Shown in pieces: positions 22,241-34,168 of a stretch of 64,000 nucleotides of DNA. The DNA lies in the NCBI GenBank assembly GCA_964304625.1, contig OZ199838.1:15748001-15812000 (forward strand). The letters run 5' to 3'. A program made the position numbers and the translations under genes. How positions within the stretch are numbered: position 1 is the first letter of the stretch; every line of letters begins with the position of its first letter. Source of the DNA: Kudoa neothunni (lineage: Eukaryota; Cnidaria). A model generated the notes under the pieces. That model was not told where the DNA came from, did not search any database, and saw only the letters and a program-made list of their open reading frames with translations.

Positions 22241-23944
22241 TAATCAGGGGTGAGTTTATTTTTAGACGTCAATTACTAGTTTTAAAGTTCTAATGTGATT
22301 TTCAAGTCAATATCAATGATAACAATACCGGTAGTAATATTACTTGTGGGTTGGATATGATACAAACGCAACTGTCACTCACTCAGTCCGACGTAGGCAG
22401 TAAACAAGTTTTGCCGAAGATCGCCGACAATTATATTGTGAACATGCATTACCTATGAGGTTGCGCAACGGTTATTGGACAGCATTTATTTGAATAGAAA
22501 CACAATTTTTAAAACAGTCTCGACACTCAAATCTAGCTACTACAATAACAGCTGTAAATGAAATAATCGACAGTTAGGTCGTCGTGAGTTGCGCATGTTA
22601 TGTCTTTTGAAAACCTGTGTAAACAGATTAAAATAAGCTTTCATCCCCACTCGTTACAACAATACAATACCCTTGTTTCGAATAAAAATTCAATGCCTTC
22701 ACATTATCTACAGTCATAAAAACCAATTACACCACCGCTATAAAACACCAATGCTACTACCTTGAAGAACTGTCAAACACAATCCTATCGATTCCACACC
22801 TAAATAAATAAATTGATTGATTGATTGATTGATTAATTAATTAATTAATTAATTAATACACAGATATTTACACAAATATTAAAAAGGCTTGGTGGGTATT
22901 ATAATTAAGTACATTGGTGGCATAAATAATCCCAATTTCGAATACACGCATGACAATAAAATTGTGTACGGTCGAAAAATATTTAAAAATTTATTATTAA
23001 CCAATTTTTAGTCAGCTTTAAATGCACACAAATTTAAATATTATGTACTTTAATGATGATCTCATCAAAATGTCCATCAGATGCGAACCAATTCCAATAG
23101 ATTGGTGGCTAGACGATACCTGCATCTCTAGGCTACACACTTAATTAGTGGTGTTCACTGAAATACACACACACACACACACACATATAGAAAACCGGCT
23201 TATTATAGTAAATTTCGTATGAGAATAATATGAATCCTACAATCACGTGGCTTTCGGTCGCCGTGTAAAGACACCTAGAAATGCGCGGAGTGACAACTTA
23301 AATAAATTATTGATGGTTTACAGCAATTTCTCGTCAAAAAACTGCTGTTTCACTTCGTTAGACCAACCCAGTGAGGTTCCCTTTCGCCTATTTTAACGTT
23401 ATTTTTGCCTATATGTAAATGTAAATAAATTGATGATACATCTCTTTCATATTTGCTTTGGTTATGTTATACATCTGATGAGCATAGCTTGTATTTAGGC
23501 TACGTACTTGTTCAATTTTTGTTTTTAATTTTGGCGTTTCTCTATTAATCAATAATAACTCAAGTCAATTTCACAACTATGTTCACTCCATATTGTTGTC
23601 CATGCTTTCTATTTCATCATTGTAAATGTTTACTATTCTAAATTGAATTTATGAAGCGTATATGATTAGCTGCTTACTGTGAAAGCGAAAAAGTTAATTT
23701 TGTCATCGAACCAAAAATTGACCCAGAAACCACGGCACTAAACTTAATAATATGCACGCTTGCGCCGTGCTTACAAGGCTTACAAGGTTTACAAAGTGTG
23801 ATTATGATCGCACGAGGAAATCATGCTTTCATGTTACTCATAAGATTCCTTTAATTCCATCTAATGCGACGTTAGTGGAAGATCTATTCATTTTTCTTTA
23901 AAATCTTTGTTTTTTCATATTTGTTTTTTCACAATTGTTCATAA
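22241..23944. other. Upstream region of hnRNP with microsatellites
   Basis: A (GATT)n/(AATT)n run lies at about 22802-22858 and a (CA)n run at about 23165-23185. No gene recognised. Confidence 0.5.
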
Positions 23945-24770
23945 ACAAATAATAACTTTTAAATGTTAAGAATTTTTTATCGGAACTCCGTCGGATACAC
24001 GGGTAATCTGTATCTTTTTTCACAAACATTGAATTATGTTGTTTCTTTCTTAGTTATTAACTTGAAAGTTATTTATTATTACTACTTAGATTTTCTACTA
24101 TTGATGATATATAACAATTTTATATAAATTAACTTTAAAAATAAACTTTATGCAAGTTTCACAAAAAAATCACATTTTTTTACTATACAAGAATATTTTG
24201 CAAACTCTCAAATATAAATATTAATGTAGCAGGATTTGTTTTAGTTTATAATTTTTTTAATTAATTTTCTTTTTTTAAATTAAGAAATTATCGAGTTTTT
24301 GTTATTAAAATTAGGTTTCCGAATTTTTAAAAATGGTAATATTGATTATTTTTAACCTTTTATATGTGTAAACATTGAAAAAAAAATTGTAAGCGATATT
24401 TTTATTGCTACATTTAATATACATGTAACAATCCCTCCTAAAAAGTAATGACTTCATATAATCAAACTTGAATTAGTTATCTATTGAAATTAAATGTTTA
24501 TCTAAATATGGTGTTGATTTATTACTAAAAAACTCGTCAGTTCGAAGAAAATTAAGAAAATGCATTTTGAAAGCACGAGGTTGTCTTCTCGTTTTTAAAC
24601 TATTCACACTTTAACCTGTATAATTGAATTTGATATTGTAACACTTGTGTTTATATGATAACAAACATGAAATATAACCAATTTATGAATGTTTATTGAA
24701 AAATATCGAGATTACACATGCACCCGACGGAGTTCCGATAAATAAGTCTTAAAATTTTAAAGTTATTAAG
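23945..24770. mobile_element. Foldback MITE with CGGAACTCCGTCGG ends, left copy
   Basis: TTATCGGAACTCCGTCGG at 23977-23994 recurs inverted at 24724-24741. The homology continues inward (about 35 bp, including GTAATCT and AAACATT) and outward (AATAACTTT...TTAAGA), so the imperfect TIRs are at least ~90 bp. No coding capacity is seen. The target duplication is unclear because the outer limits are fuzzy. The mirrored copy is at about 49238-50063. Confidence 0.65.
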
Positions 24771-25108
24771 ATTCAATAATTACAAAAAATCCAGCCAAAT
24801 ACCTCTTTAACCGAATCTAGATTATCCCTGTGATATCCCATAGGAAATAAACAGCTAATGAACCCATGTACTAGTATGTTTTAAAATAATGGCTTACATA
24901 ACAGAACCAAATATTATTCTGAAAGTATCAATCGTATTTTGTAATAAAAACGAAGAGACATCAGGACGACTATTCATAATATTTGCAACACATGTTCTGA
25001 ATGACAACGGCGGGTTCATCGACCATAAAGTTCCGTTCTTGTGTATTAATGAGTTAAGTTGTATATCTGTATCAATATCAAATTTTTCTAACGATAAATA
25101 ATCATTAA

Positions 25109-25261
25109 ATGAAAAATGCAGTGAACGTTCTGAGGGCAGCTTTTATTAAAGAAGATCCGACGGGATTCTGTGATTTACATCCCATAATGGACCGAGTTTT
25201 AAAAATATCAAGAGAAAGATTCCGACAAACTAAAATTCCAACCTTTTTCGACAAAATTTGA
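25109..25261 (+). mobile_element. Tigger/pogo transposase C-terminal fragment, left copy
   Basis: A 50-codon frame encodes MKNAVNVLRAAFIKEDP and ends ISRERFRQTKIPTFFDKI. The QTKIxxFF ending is characteristic of Tigger/jerky-type transposases. In the right arm the same block reads NFLREAF, closer to the family. No other part of the protein or TIR was located nearby. It is in opposite orientation to the pogo-like element at 25640, so it comes from another insertion. Confidence 0.45.
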
Positions 25262-25639
25262 TAAATCACATTTCATTTAATTAAATAATATATTTATGTG
25301 TAAAAAATTGATTTTCACTAATTGGCATCGGACGTAAACACGGAAAAATCGTATTGTATAGTACAATGCGCACGCGATATTCAGTCTCGACTGTAATAGG
25401 CTTCATACCTAATAAACTTTATTTTAAACATAGCATTTTGAATATAACATATTATACTCTAAAAGAGGTCTAAATTATATATCAGATTACACTAAATTTT
25501 TTGTGACGTAAATATCACCAAGGCATAGAAGTAATTTTCTTAAAATTTATTACGAAATATTTCAATTCCAAAATATAATATAAATAACTTGAAATTACAA
25601 TAATCGTAATTTTTAATAATTATCAATGTAATACAAATA

Positions 25640-26790
25640 CAGTGACTTATGGGTCGTGCGTAATCAAAAGGGAATTCAAAGTCATTACGCACCACACATA
25701 ACTTTGCGCATGCGAAAATAAACAAAAATTAAAAATAATACACAATATTTTCGCTAACTAGCCTACTTAACTACTGTTACTTTTAAAATAATTTTTAATG
25801 CAGCCGCTCCTAAAATTAGATCGCCGAATTTTGTTATTTGCTTTAACATTTGTGGGCTTTTTGTTTTAGAATATCTCTATCATTATCGTTATCCACTTCA
25901 TGAGCAGCACAAACTTCTGGATTTCTAGTGATTATATTGACTTCTTCTTCCATCATTTCATTTAATTCGATGGTTTAATTTTCATTTGCTCTGAGAGTAT
26001 CTAATTCTTCTTGGCATGGGGAAAAATGACTTTCTAAAACAATTTACAATTGTTTCGGTTTTTACATGATCTCATGAATTCTTCAACAGAAACATCGCTT
26101 CCAATCTCTGTATAAGAGACTCCCTTGAATGTTTCTTATAAATTACTTTAACATTGTTGATTATCCCTTGGTCAAGAGGTTGCAAAACGCTAGTAGCATT
26201 AGGTGGCAAGAAACATAAAGTAATATTGGAAAGGTTCAAATTAGGGTGTTTGCTTCATAATCCAACGGCAGTTTTTTAATTGATCCAAAACAACGGGGCT
26301 TTGAAAACCTACCTATTATTAATGGGTCTAATTTTTCTCCAACCATAGAGCAGGTAGATAAAGCGGTTATTCTTATTTTTGATTGTTTGCACCCATTTTT
26401 ATTTACCTACGCAAGATATACAACACATAAAAATATTAATAACATTTTCGTCTGCATTGAAAATATTGTTTACACCTTTAGATCCACCGAAAAATGTATT
26501 ACGAGAGATATTAAATCTTTTTATAAAGCTATAAAGCCATAAAACCAGCCAGTAGACAAACGTGTTTCCTTTGAGGCATCATCAAGATCATCATCAAGAT
26601 CAAGATCATCATCAAGGAGGAATTCATCGGCTTTATTGATGATCGATATCTATATGTTCTCCTTTATTAAGAATTTTTCTTAATTTGGATTATTCGATAT
26701 CTTTTCATAGTGTTTGATAATTCCTACTTTTTTCGATAGGGTTAGAAATTTCTTTCTGTTAGCTATAGAAAGACGACCCATAAGTCACTG
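25640..26790 (-). mobile_element. pogo/Tigger-like transposon, decayed, left copy
   Basis: Perfect 18-bp ends CAGTGACTTATGGGTCGT are flanked by TA on both sides. The minus strand encodes a CENP-B-like N-terminus starting at an ATG inside the TIR (MGRLSIANRKKFLTLSKKVG then IIKHYEK), an acidic DDDLDDDLDLD tract, NADENV at the first catalytic Asp, GEKLDPLIIG and RCFGSIKKLPLDYEAN, and LMLLAFCNLLTKG/STMLK-type debris of the LQPLDQG block. Stops and frame slips separate these blocks. The acidic tract lies on a (CATCAAGAT)-type repeat that is 24 bp longer in the right arm. At 1151 bp it is shorter than an intact pogo and is dead. Confidence 0.88.
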
Positions 26791-28418
26791 TATTTGCAAT
26801 AATATTATAAAAAGGTGTATAAAATATTTCGAATTTAATCAATGTTTATCCATAATTAAATTTAAAATTATGTAACTCGTTTTTCGTTGATTTTTGTAAA
26901 AATCTTGGGTTCTCAATTTTTTCTTAAATTTACTCCTGATTACGAACACATGGTATAGATTATTTAATTATGCAGTTTGTAATGGCGGAATTTTATAACT
27001 TTGAGTAGGGCCAATCTATTTTAATAAACCGAATTTCATTTATTAGAAATAGTAAAAAAATTTCAAGTTATAACTTGCATATTATGCCAATCCCTAATTC
27101 AGGGGTTCAAATCAGCCTTCTTTGCATTGCAAATTTTAGTTGAATGTAATTAAACAAGAACGAATCTCGAATTTTTAAAATTTTCTTTTGAATTATAAAA
27201 GGAGTATCCCACTGAAACTCCAATAGTAACTGATCAATTAACGAATTTACAATAAATCCAAGCACCAACTGTATCTTGTGTTGGATTAATTCACGCCATA
27301 TTGAGACCTACTATTTTCACTCTATAGCTTTGAAGTACTATTATGGAAACTTATCTCTCATATATTGTTCTCCTTTTAATGAAAATAGGTGCCTCGTAAA
27401 ATCTCATTGGGGTCATACTGGATGGTTTTCCAGACCGAAAAGTTTAATTAACCCATCGATGAAATATTTTCTGGCACACGATATTCATAAAACGAGGCGA
27501 GATTACCTTGATAAAATGTATTTACTATAAAAAGATAATTGAGATTCACCTTGACTTTATCTGAGCTTCTTATAAAAGCGATATTTGAGGATCATTAAGA
27601 CTAGTTATTTATTAAGGCTTTAAGTAATGGTTATAATGATAATAACGTTCATAAAATATTAACAATGATAAATAAAAATGTCAAATCATAAAATTATAAT
27701 TAATTAGATTAGGATGAATAGATCGAAAAGAATATTCAGGTTTCTATATACGTGGAGCACTCATGAAAGAAATTTACAGAAGCAAACAATGACTCTTAAC
27801 ATAATGCGTCGACACTTAATCCGTGATTGTAAAAGCTATTAAAACTTAGGATAGCACTGGCTTGAAAGCGCACTTAGAATGGAAAATAATGGGGCAAACC
27901 AAGAAGTAAATGCCTTATTTGTATCTATTGGATATTGATCATTGATATTGTAGGAAGAAGCCCCGGATACTAATGCTACCCTCAGGTCTACGAGATTAAA
28001 GCCTAAGTAATATTCCTAGATCAATTTGAAAAATATATAAATGGTTGATGACATTAATTTTGTTAGTTATGATTGTTTTAAGGGGATTTTTACGTTTTTA
28101 TTCATTTTTAACATTTAAATGTATTTTCTAAATATGTATACCAAATAGAAATCGGCATTTTTTATGTTTATTCATGCGAATAATTCTATACAAACATAGG
28201 TTGCATGGCGCCCTTAAAGCTAATCTTTTCAGTATGATGCGAAAACCAAAAAAGTTTTCTCGAGATGGATCGCATCGTGAAAGTACTTATATCCTTATGA
28301 AGACTAGCTATTTTATTTCATCTATTAATATTAAATTTTATGTAGAGAGTGAAGTTGGTGATTCAATTCAAAAGTACACTTTTTGCTCATTCTTTAAAAA
28401 AATTGTATTTTAGTAGCG
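26791..28418. other. Stretch without a recognised gene
   Basis: Two open frames on the plus strand, 27276-27530 (containing SHWGHTGWFSRPKSLINPSM) and 28174-28413 (containing MMRKPKKFSRDGSHRES), have somewhat protein-like composition. The second is open in both arms up to a C-terminal frame change. I found no family, start context or splice structure for either. Confidence 0.35.
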
Positions 28419-29535
28419 ATGGCAACTCTTCAAGATATCATGACACCAATAGCGCCACATCAACTGTTTGTAGTAGGTGTGTAGAGTTATTTGTGCAATG
28501 ACAGTGAATATATTCATTCATAATGTACTCGCATTAAACGCAAGGCTTATATTTGTGATAAAATTAATTGAAAATATATATATATATATTCACTACAACA
28601 ATATTCATTTAACTTTTTTAAATTCTTCAAAGTACAATTAGTGATGAAGTAGTGAGTAATGAAGCAACGCGTTTGTTCAATGCGGTTAGCAACAATACCT
28701 CCAATATCAACACTCATCATTCTGGCACTATTAGTGTGTTTGATTCCAAATTTTTAAATCTAATCAATGTAAATTGTCACGCATATTTTTCCGATTAAGT
28801 AACATTTATATAAAGGAAATATCAAAAGATTTTTCCTCTGTCAGATGTGACATTAAAACCAACTCCGATGTAATCACATTAACCCTATAAGAACAATCAA
28901 ATCTAATCTACTTTTCCGTAACACATATAGAAAATTGATATTCTCAGAAATGACATTAATCTACAAATGGCCGATGATAGTTCATGTTTTCAGAATGAAG
29001 TATGTGGTTGTTTATCGTGTGGAAAGTTGGCCATCGTAAATATTTAACAAAATAGCTTACCAAACTCAAAAGTAGTGTCAACACATTGGAAGAAAACAAT
29101 GAAATATTGGAGTATCGTCTCAACGAACGTATCAATGAACTTGAGGATGCTTATTCGTCGTTGAATAATTTGGTAAATTGTTGAATGATTAACTGCATCT
29201 CTGTGGGACAGTTTGACTCTTTGTCACACATTAGGTTCATATAATCTCCAAACAGCAAACACAACATCAACAACTGCTTTCAGTTGTAGACAAATATCTT
29301 GTAGTAAACGAATCGGAATCCGTAACCTCTAGCTATATTCTCAAATACATGATACCTGTAGTGATATTTTTGGTTAGTATGTCAATCACTGTTTGGAATC
29401 GGGTTACAAGTAAAATAAGTCCCAGGTATGTGTTTTTTATGTGAAATAATTTTCTGATTCATTTATAGCGCTTCAACGGGATTAATTTTAATGTGTGTAT
29501 TGATTGTGGCTACTCTTTTTATTTTTTATTTCTAA
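28419..29535 (+). CDS. Coiled-coil protein with C-terminal membrane hairpin, left copy
   Basis: Six exons close in phase: 28419-28480, 28633-28768, 28931-28999, 29056-29172, 29235-29425, 29469-29535, giving 213 residues from MATLQDIMTPIAPHQLF. The N-terminal third is polar. Residues ~66-128 form a heptad-like coiled coil (KSSVNTLEENNEILEYRL, INELEDAYSSL), followed by a Gln/His stretch (KQQTQHQQLL). Two hydrophobic segments end the protein (about 165-180, IPVVIFLVSMSITVW, and about 194-213, GLILMCVLIVATLFIFYF), separated by a short basic/polar loop. The layout suggests a membrane-anchored coiled coil with cytosolic N-terminus, such as a Golgi, ER or vesicle tether. I do not recognise the family. 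AATAAA follows 15 bp after the stop. Confidence 0.75.
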
Positions 29536-29964
29536 TTTTTTCACTGTAATAAACTTTATATTTTTTATGGTTTATTTGTTGTGCAATTTCCTGTCATTTT
29601 TGTGTGCATAAAAATATAAAGCTTGCCCGAATTAATTAATTCGTCTTTAATTAGAAAATTTTAAAATTACTTTTTTTTGTAGAAATTAATATAAATTTAA
29701 TTAAATACAATTAAATATAATTTATTAGTCAAAGAGAGATCACAACATTTTTTATTCATTTTATTGAGCCTGATTGATGTTTTGGGTCATTTCAGGTTTC
29801 GTGCCCAGAACTGAATGTAAGATTTTAGCGAATGCAAAATAAATAGAAGATAGTGATCGTAAATCAAATTTTTGATTGATAATAGAGAAAATAATAAAGA
29901 CGACTTTTTATAGCATGTCATTCTCAACAAACATAAGCTCCCCTTGTTGCGCGTTCGTGTAAAA

Positions 29965-30443
29965 CACGGATACACAACCTTATTGAATAACGGGCCATAC
30001 TAAAATTAATTGATTAAGATGTTAGATTATTCTAAGTTCAAATTTTGAATTTAAATGTATAAATAAGAATTTATGAAAGTTATTTAAACTATAAAAGTAT
30101 GTCAAATAAAAATTGTTATATTCGAGTAATTTGCATGTGTAGAGTAATGAAATCGTGTTTAACTTGTGAATCAACGATGTCGCGTAACAGTAGGTATACT
30201 TATATGCCTTTTTAGAAGTATTTTACATTGTTATATAAATAATTTTAACAATCCTATTTATCCTAGCTTTCCGATTTATTGAAAACGAACTTTAGTTGAC
30301 AACATATTAGCATTTGGAACAAAGATTTAGATATAAACTTAAAAGTTCTTTAATTACTTCAGATATTAAGAAAAATTCGTTTGTAGGTCAATAAATGGCG
30401 ACCGGATAATGATAACTGACGATGCGTAGGTTGTCGACCTCTG
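29965..30443. mobile_element. hAT MITE with 8-bp target duplication, left copy
   Basis: The plus-strand left end reads CACGGATACACAACC, and the right end reversed reads CAGAGGTCGACAACC. Subterminal GGGCCA and GACCGGATA-type blocks are typical of hAT elements with CAGRGGTCGGCAACC ends. Flanks GTGTAAAA (29957-29964) and GTGTAACA (30444-30451) form an 8-bp duplication with one mismatch. It is 479 bp with no coding capacity. A diverged relative ends at 2606; the mirrored copy is at 43533-44011. Confidence 0.8.
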
Positions 30444-30451
30444 GTGTAACA

Positions 30452-32082
30452 GATCATAGATTCTAGAATTGCCTTGTATATATCGATCCTCTGACCTATG
30501 CAATTTGATGAATTAAATATTTTATTTTGTATTAATAATGGCGATATTTGTCAAACATAAAGCTCTATAATCAAAATAATTAAGTTTATATGGTCTTAGA
30601 AATAATAAAAGTAATTATCTCATTTAAATTCAACTGTGATACATGACCTTTTAATTTTTTCACTAAAGTCAAAAAGATTTACATTTATTAATTTTAATTT
30701 TCGCACCCTTACCACTTATGAGGACAACTCCACACCTCTTTCCCAAAAAGAAATTGTAAAATGGATTTAGTTTCAGGCGGGAAAAATATTTTTACAAAAA
30801 TTACGTAAAAAAGATAAATACAACTGTTAATAAATTAAATGTTTCGACTTTTTCCAATTCTTTTTTGACAACAAATAAGTCGATGCGAAACTCATTTATT
30901 ACATAAAGGTAAGTGTAAATTATAAATTAATGTAGTGGTTATTTAATGTTTTAGTGTAAAATATCGTATTCTGCACTAACGCCCATGCGCAGGCGTTTAA
31001 ATATTGTAATTTAAATCTAAATCAGGAAAATAAACATGCTTCCCAATCTCGAAAACAAAGTTTTAGTTTATATAATTTTTAAGTGAAAATTTACTCAAAC
31101 AAATTCTAAAAAATTCTAAAAAATTTCATATTAAAACGAATAAAACTATAATTTTTACTTCCCTTACAGTTTATTTAAAAAGATCAATAATACATTTTTA
31201 AGAATTTCACCTGTTTAAAAGCGTTTTTAGTCTATATGTTTTACATTAGGAACTAAGTGTTTAATAAATGTTTAATTTTAGACTACTTTACATTTTAATT
31301 TAAATAAATTTATTTACGAATGAATAAGAAAAAAATTATCAATTTTGTTTTATATACTAATAAATCGAAATAGTAAATTACTTATAAGTAAAATACATCC
31401 AATGACGTTTGTTTACCTGATTTATTGCAGCTTCTATTTCACACATGCTATACTTTCAAGATAGATTCCAAATACATAGAATCAGTACCTTAACATCTGA
31501 AGCATGCTCGGACATACACCCTTTTCATTGACTCAAGGTATGAGTCTCGGACTCCCAGTAACCTTATACTTGACTTTTAAGAGGTCCGGCAAGGAATTTG
31601 TTACCAAGGTGATTATTAGTAATCAACCGTTTAGTATTCCTAGTTCGATATATATCGTAGCTTTTAATAATATGGCCTCTATGCATGCAGCTAACAGAAT
31701 TGCTTGAATTATAATAAAAATAAAAACGATGTCATGTTTTCCACTGTGGTTATTTTCGGTTGTTTTTTTATCCAAAATCAACATTAGGCGGGAAATCAAC
31801 ATGAATATTGTCATAAGGTTTTTTAAATTATTTTTGCTTGACTAAAAATATCCACGAAATCAACCCATTTACAATGTAACTAAATCTTTGTATGTATATA
31901 TACGATTTTAATCCCAGCAACTCTTACTCACACGTTGTATACAAAGCTAATTTTTTAATAATTGCTGAATAATATTTATCGAGGCTCATAATTATTCGTT
32001 CATATTTATTATATATAATAGACACTAATATTTTTATACAAGCATTTTAATATTGCACGAGTTTTCCCGACACAAATCGAAA
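30452..32082. other. Stretch without a recognised gene upstream of MPP10
   Basis: A 67-codon plus frame at 31504-31707 (containing TQGMSLGLPVTLYLTFKR) and an overlapping minus frame have no family I know. The first arm-to-arm difference met when moving out from the gap is a T-run length change near 30849. Confidence 0.4.
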
Positions 32083-33275
32083 ATGAGTTCCATATCGAGT
32101 CAGGAGTCCCACTTATTTTCTGTTAGCGAAGAAGACGACGATGTAGATGATACTTTTTTTATTGATAAGGGGGATGATGAGGAACCAGAATTATCGTCCA
32201 AATTCCAACAAGAACAATACGATGTGGGTTTAGGCGCTATTTGGTTATTTGCGTATATTTCGTGTGATAGGCAAAAATCAGGATAGCCGAATTGGAACAG
32301 CGGAATCTGGCAGATAAGACCTGGAAAATGAGTGGAGAAACGTGGGCCAACAATCGTGATAAAGGAAGTCTTATTGATGAGCATTTGACTTTTCAGTATG
32401 GAAAGATTGCTGGTAAGCTTTGATATTATTTTTGTGTTAGATATTCTCTTTTTAATTCAAAAAAATTAAAGCACCAACCATAACGAATGATGTTACAAAA
32501 AAAATCGAAAAAATTATCATTCAACGAATCAAGGATAAAACCTTTGATGATGTTGAACGCAAGAGAAAAATGGAAACCGATGTTGCAGCGTATAGACTGC
32601 CTGTTGTGGTTAGTTCGGAAAAAAGTAAAGAATCCCTAGCAACCATCTACGAGAAGGAATACTTGAGCAAAGCACAGGGAGAGGACACCGCTACTAATAA
32701 TAACAACCAACTCCACGATCACATTAGAGCTAGTATCGATGAAGTATTTCGAAAATTGGATACTTTGACCAATCTCAATTATACTCCTAAGATGGTAAGC
32801 AATTGTGTGTGTGTGTGTGTGTGTGTGCGAGTAAGTTATTGTTGGTTAATAGCCCAAGGTTGAGGTGGCCGTGACAACAAACTATCCCACAATTTCAATG
32901 GAAGAACCTGCTCCTGTCACACTCAAATCTTCAACTACATTTGCGCCTGAAGAAATTCATGCTAAAAATCGTGATGAATTAGTCGCCAAGAATGATCTAA
33001 CTAAAGAAGAGAAGACGCGTGCTCTTCGCAAGAAGAAAACTCAGCGTATGAGGAAAAATAAACTCAAAGAGATGATTGAGAGTAGACGTCAGGCCGGTGG
33101 AAAATTGATTTCGAAAACAGCGGCAATAACCAAACTCAAGAAAGTTAACTCATTAAAAATTCGCGTTGATGGCTCTGCTCAACCGAAAAAAGCATCTAAG
33201 CAAAATTCCAATACCAAGGAGTACTCTTCGTCCACCTCATTCTTCAAGAAACTTCAAACTATGAACGATCCTTAG
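32083..33275 (+). CDS. U3 snoRNP protein MPP10, short form, left copy
   Basis: Component of the SSU processome (Mpp10-Imp3-Imp4) needed for U3-dependent 18S pre-rRNA cleavage in the nucleolus. Exons: 32083-~32243, 32282-32412, 32472-32794, 32853-33275, giving about 345 residues. An acidic N-terminus (SEEDDDVDDTFF) precedes RIAELEQRNLADKTW, then the Mpp10 signature PTITNDVTKKIEKII, QRIKDKTFDDVERKRK, KSKESLATIYEKEYL, ASIDEVFRKLDTLTNLNYTP and a basic tail rich in RALRKKKTQRMRKNK. Family members are usually 550-680 residues; the long acidic repeats of the N-terminal half are missing. Two donors are possible for intron 1. A (GT)n run lies in intron 3. Both arms read identically. Confidence 0.93.
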
Positions 33276-34168
33276 TGTTTTTTGAAAATTGATGTAGAAT
33301 TTGTATTAAATAGTTTTTGTTAGTTTAAATTTATTTTTTCTGAGCGCAATAATCATTAGTCTAGTTTGGATGATGTTTAATCGGCCATTTAACTTTTATC
33401 GTTCTCGTTTTTTGAAATAAATTACGTTCGAGATTAGATGGTGCGTGATAATAAATTTTGGACACGGTTCTTTTTAGTGTACCGAGCGTTAATGGGGTTC
33501 AATCAAACTTCCGACTACATTGCTACGCATTTTATACACGCTAATTGAAGCTAAGTCTCTATTAAATCCTATAATTCTCTTCGAACCATTTTTTAGATAG
33601 AAACTAAAATATTATGAGTATTGAGTTCTAGTTTACGGTACAACAAATACAGTAATGGCCCACTCGGTCGCAATCCCCTTACGACAGCGCAAAAAGGTAG
33701 GAACTAGTGATTCAAATCGGTTTGTTCGGGATCTGCTGATAATGCGTAAATGAATAAAATGGGGTGTGTGTTGACTCCTTGCAGCTTGTAAAGTCATTTT
33801 TAAAGTTAAAAAGTTAAGTTTATTTGATTTTATTAATTGGTCCAATAATAAAAAATTTTAATTGTTTTTACCATCTTTATAACAAATTGTTGAAAGAAAA
33901 ATTCAATTTTTTTTCGAATTAATTCTAAATATATTTCCTCCTCTTATTACTAAATTTAATCTTATTGACATTATGTGGTAAGAAAATTAAAATTTATTTG
34001 TTTAACCTAATCAAATCCTAATATAAAAGCTAAAAAGGTGTTTTATTTATAAATAACTATATATAATGTGGCTTCTGATGTAATTAAGACAATAATAATG
34101 TTCTCGCAATTTTTCGCCATACTTTGCATAGTTTTTTGTTTTGCTTTTCTTTGCATTTTAGCTATTAG
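33276..34168. other. Intergenic stretch downstream of MPP10
   Basis: A plus-strand ATG at 33656 opens MAHSVAIPLRQRKK followed by a plausible GT...TTGCAG intron, but the next exon stops after about ten codons. It is noted as a possible micro-gene without support. Nothing else was recognised. Confidence 0.35.

Noticed and set aside
27114-27124. GGTTCAAATCA resembling a tRNA B box
   Set aside because: No A box at the proper distance upstream and no acceptor stem could be folded.
33656-33850. Possible micro-gene MAHSVAIPLRQRKK with one intron
   Set aside because: The second exon stops after about ten codons and no homologue is known to me; too weak to list as a gene.
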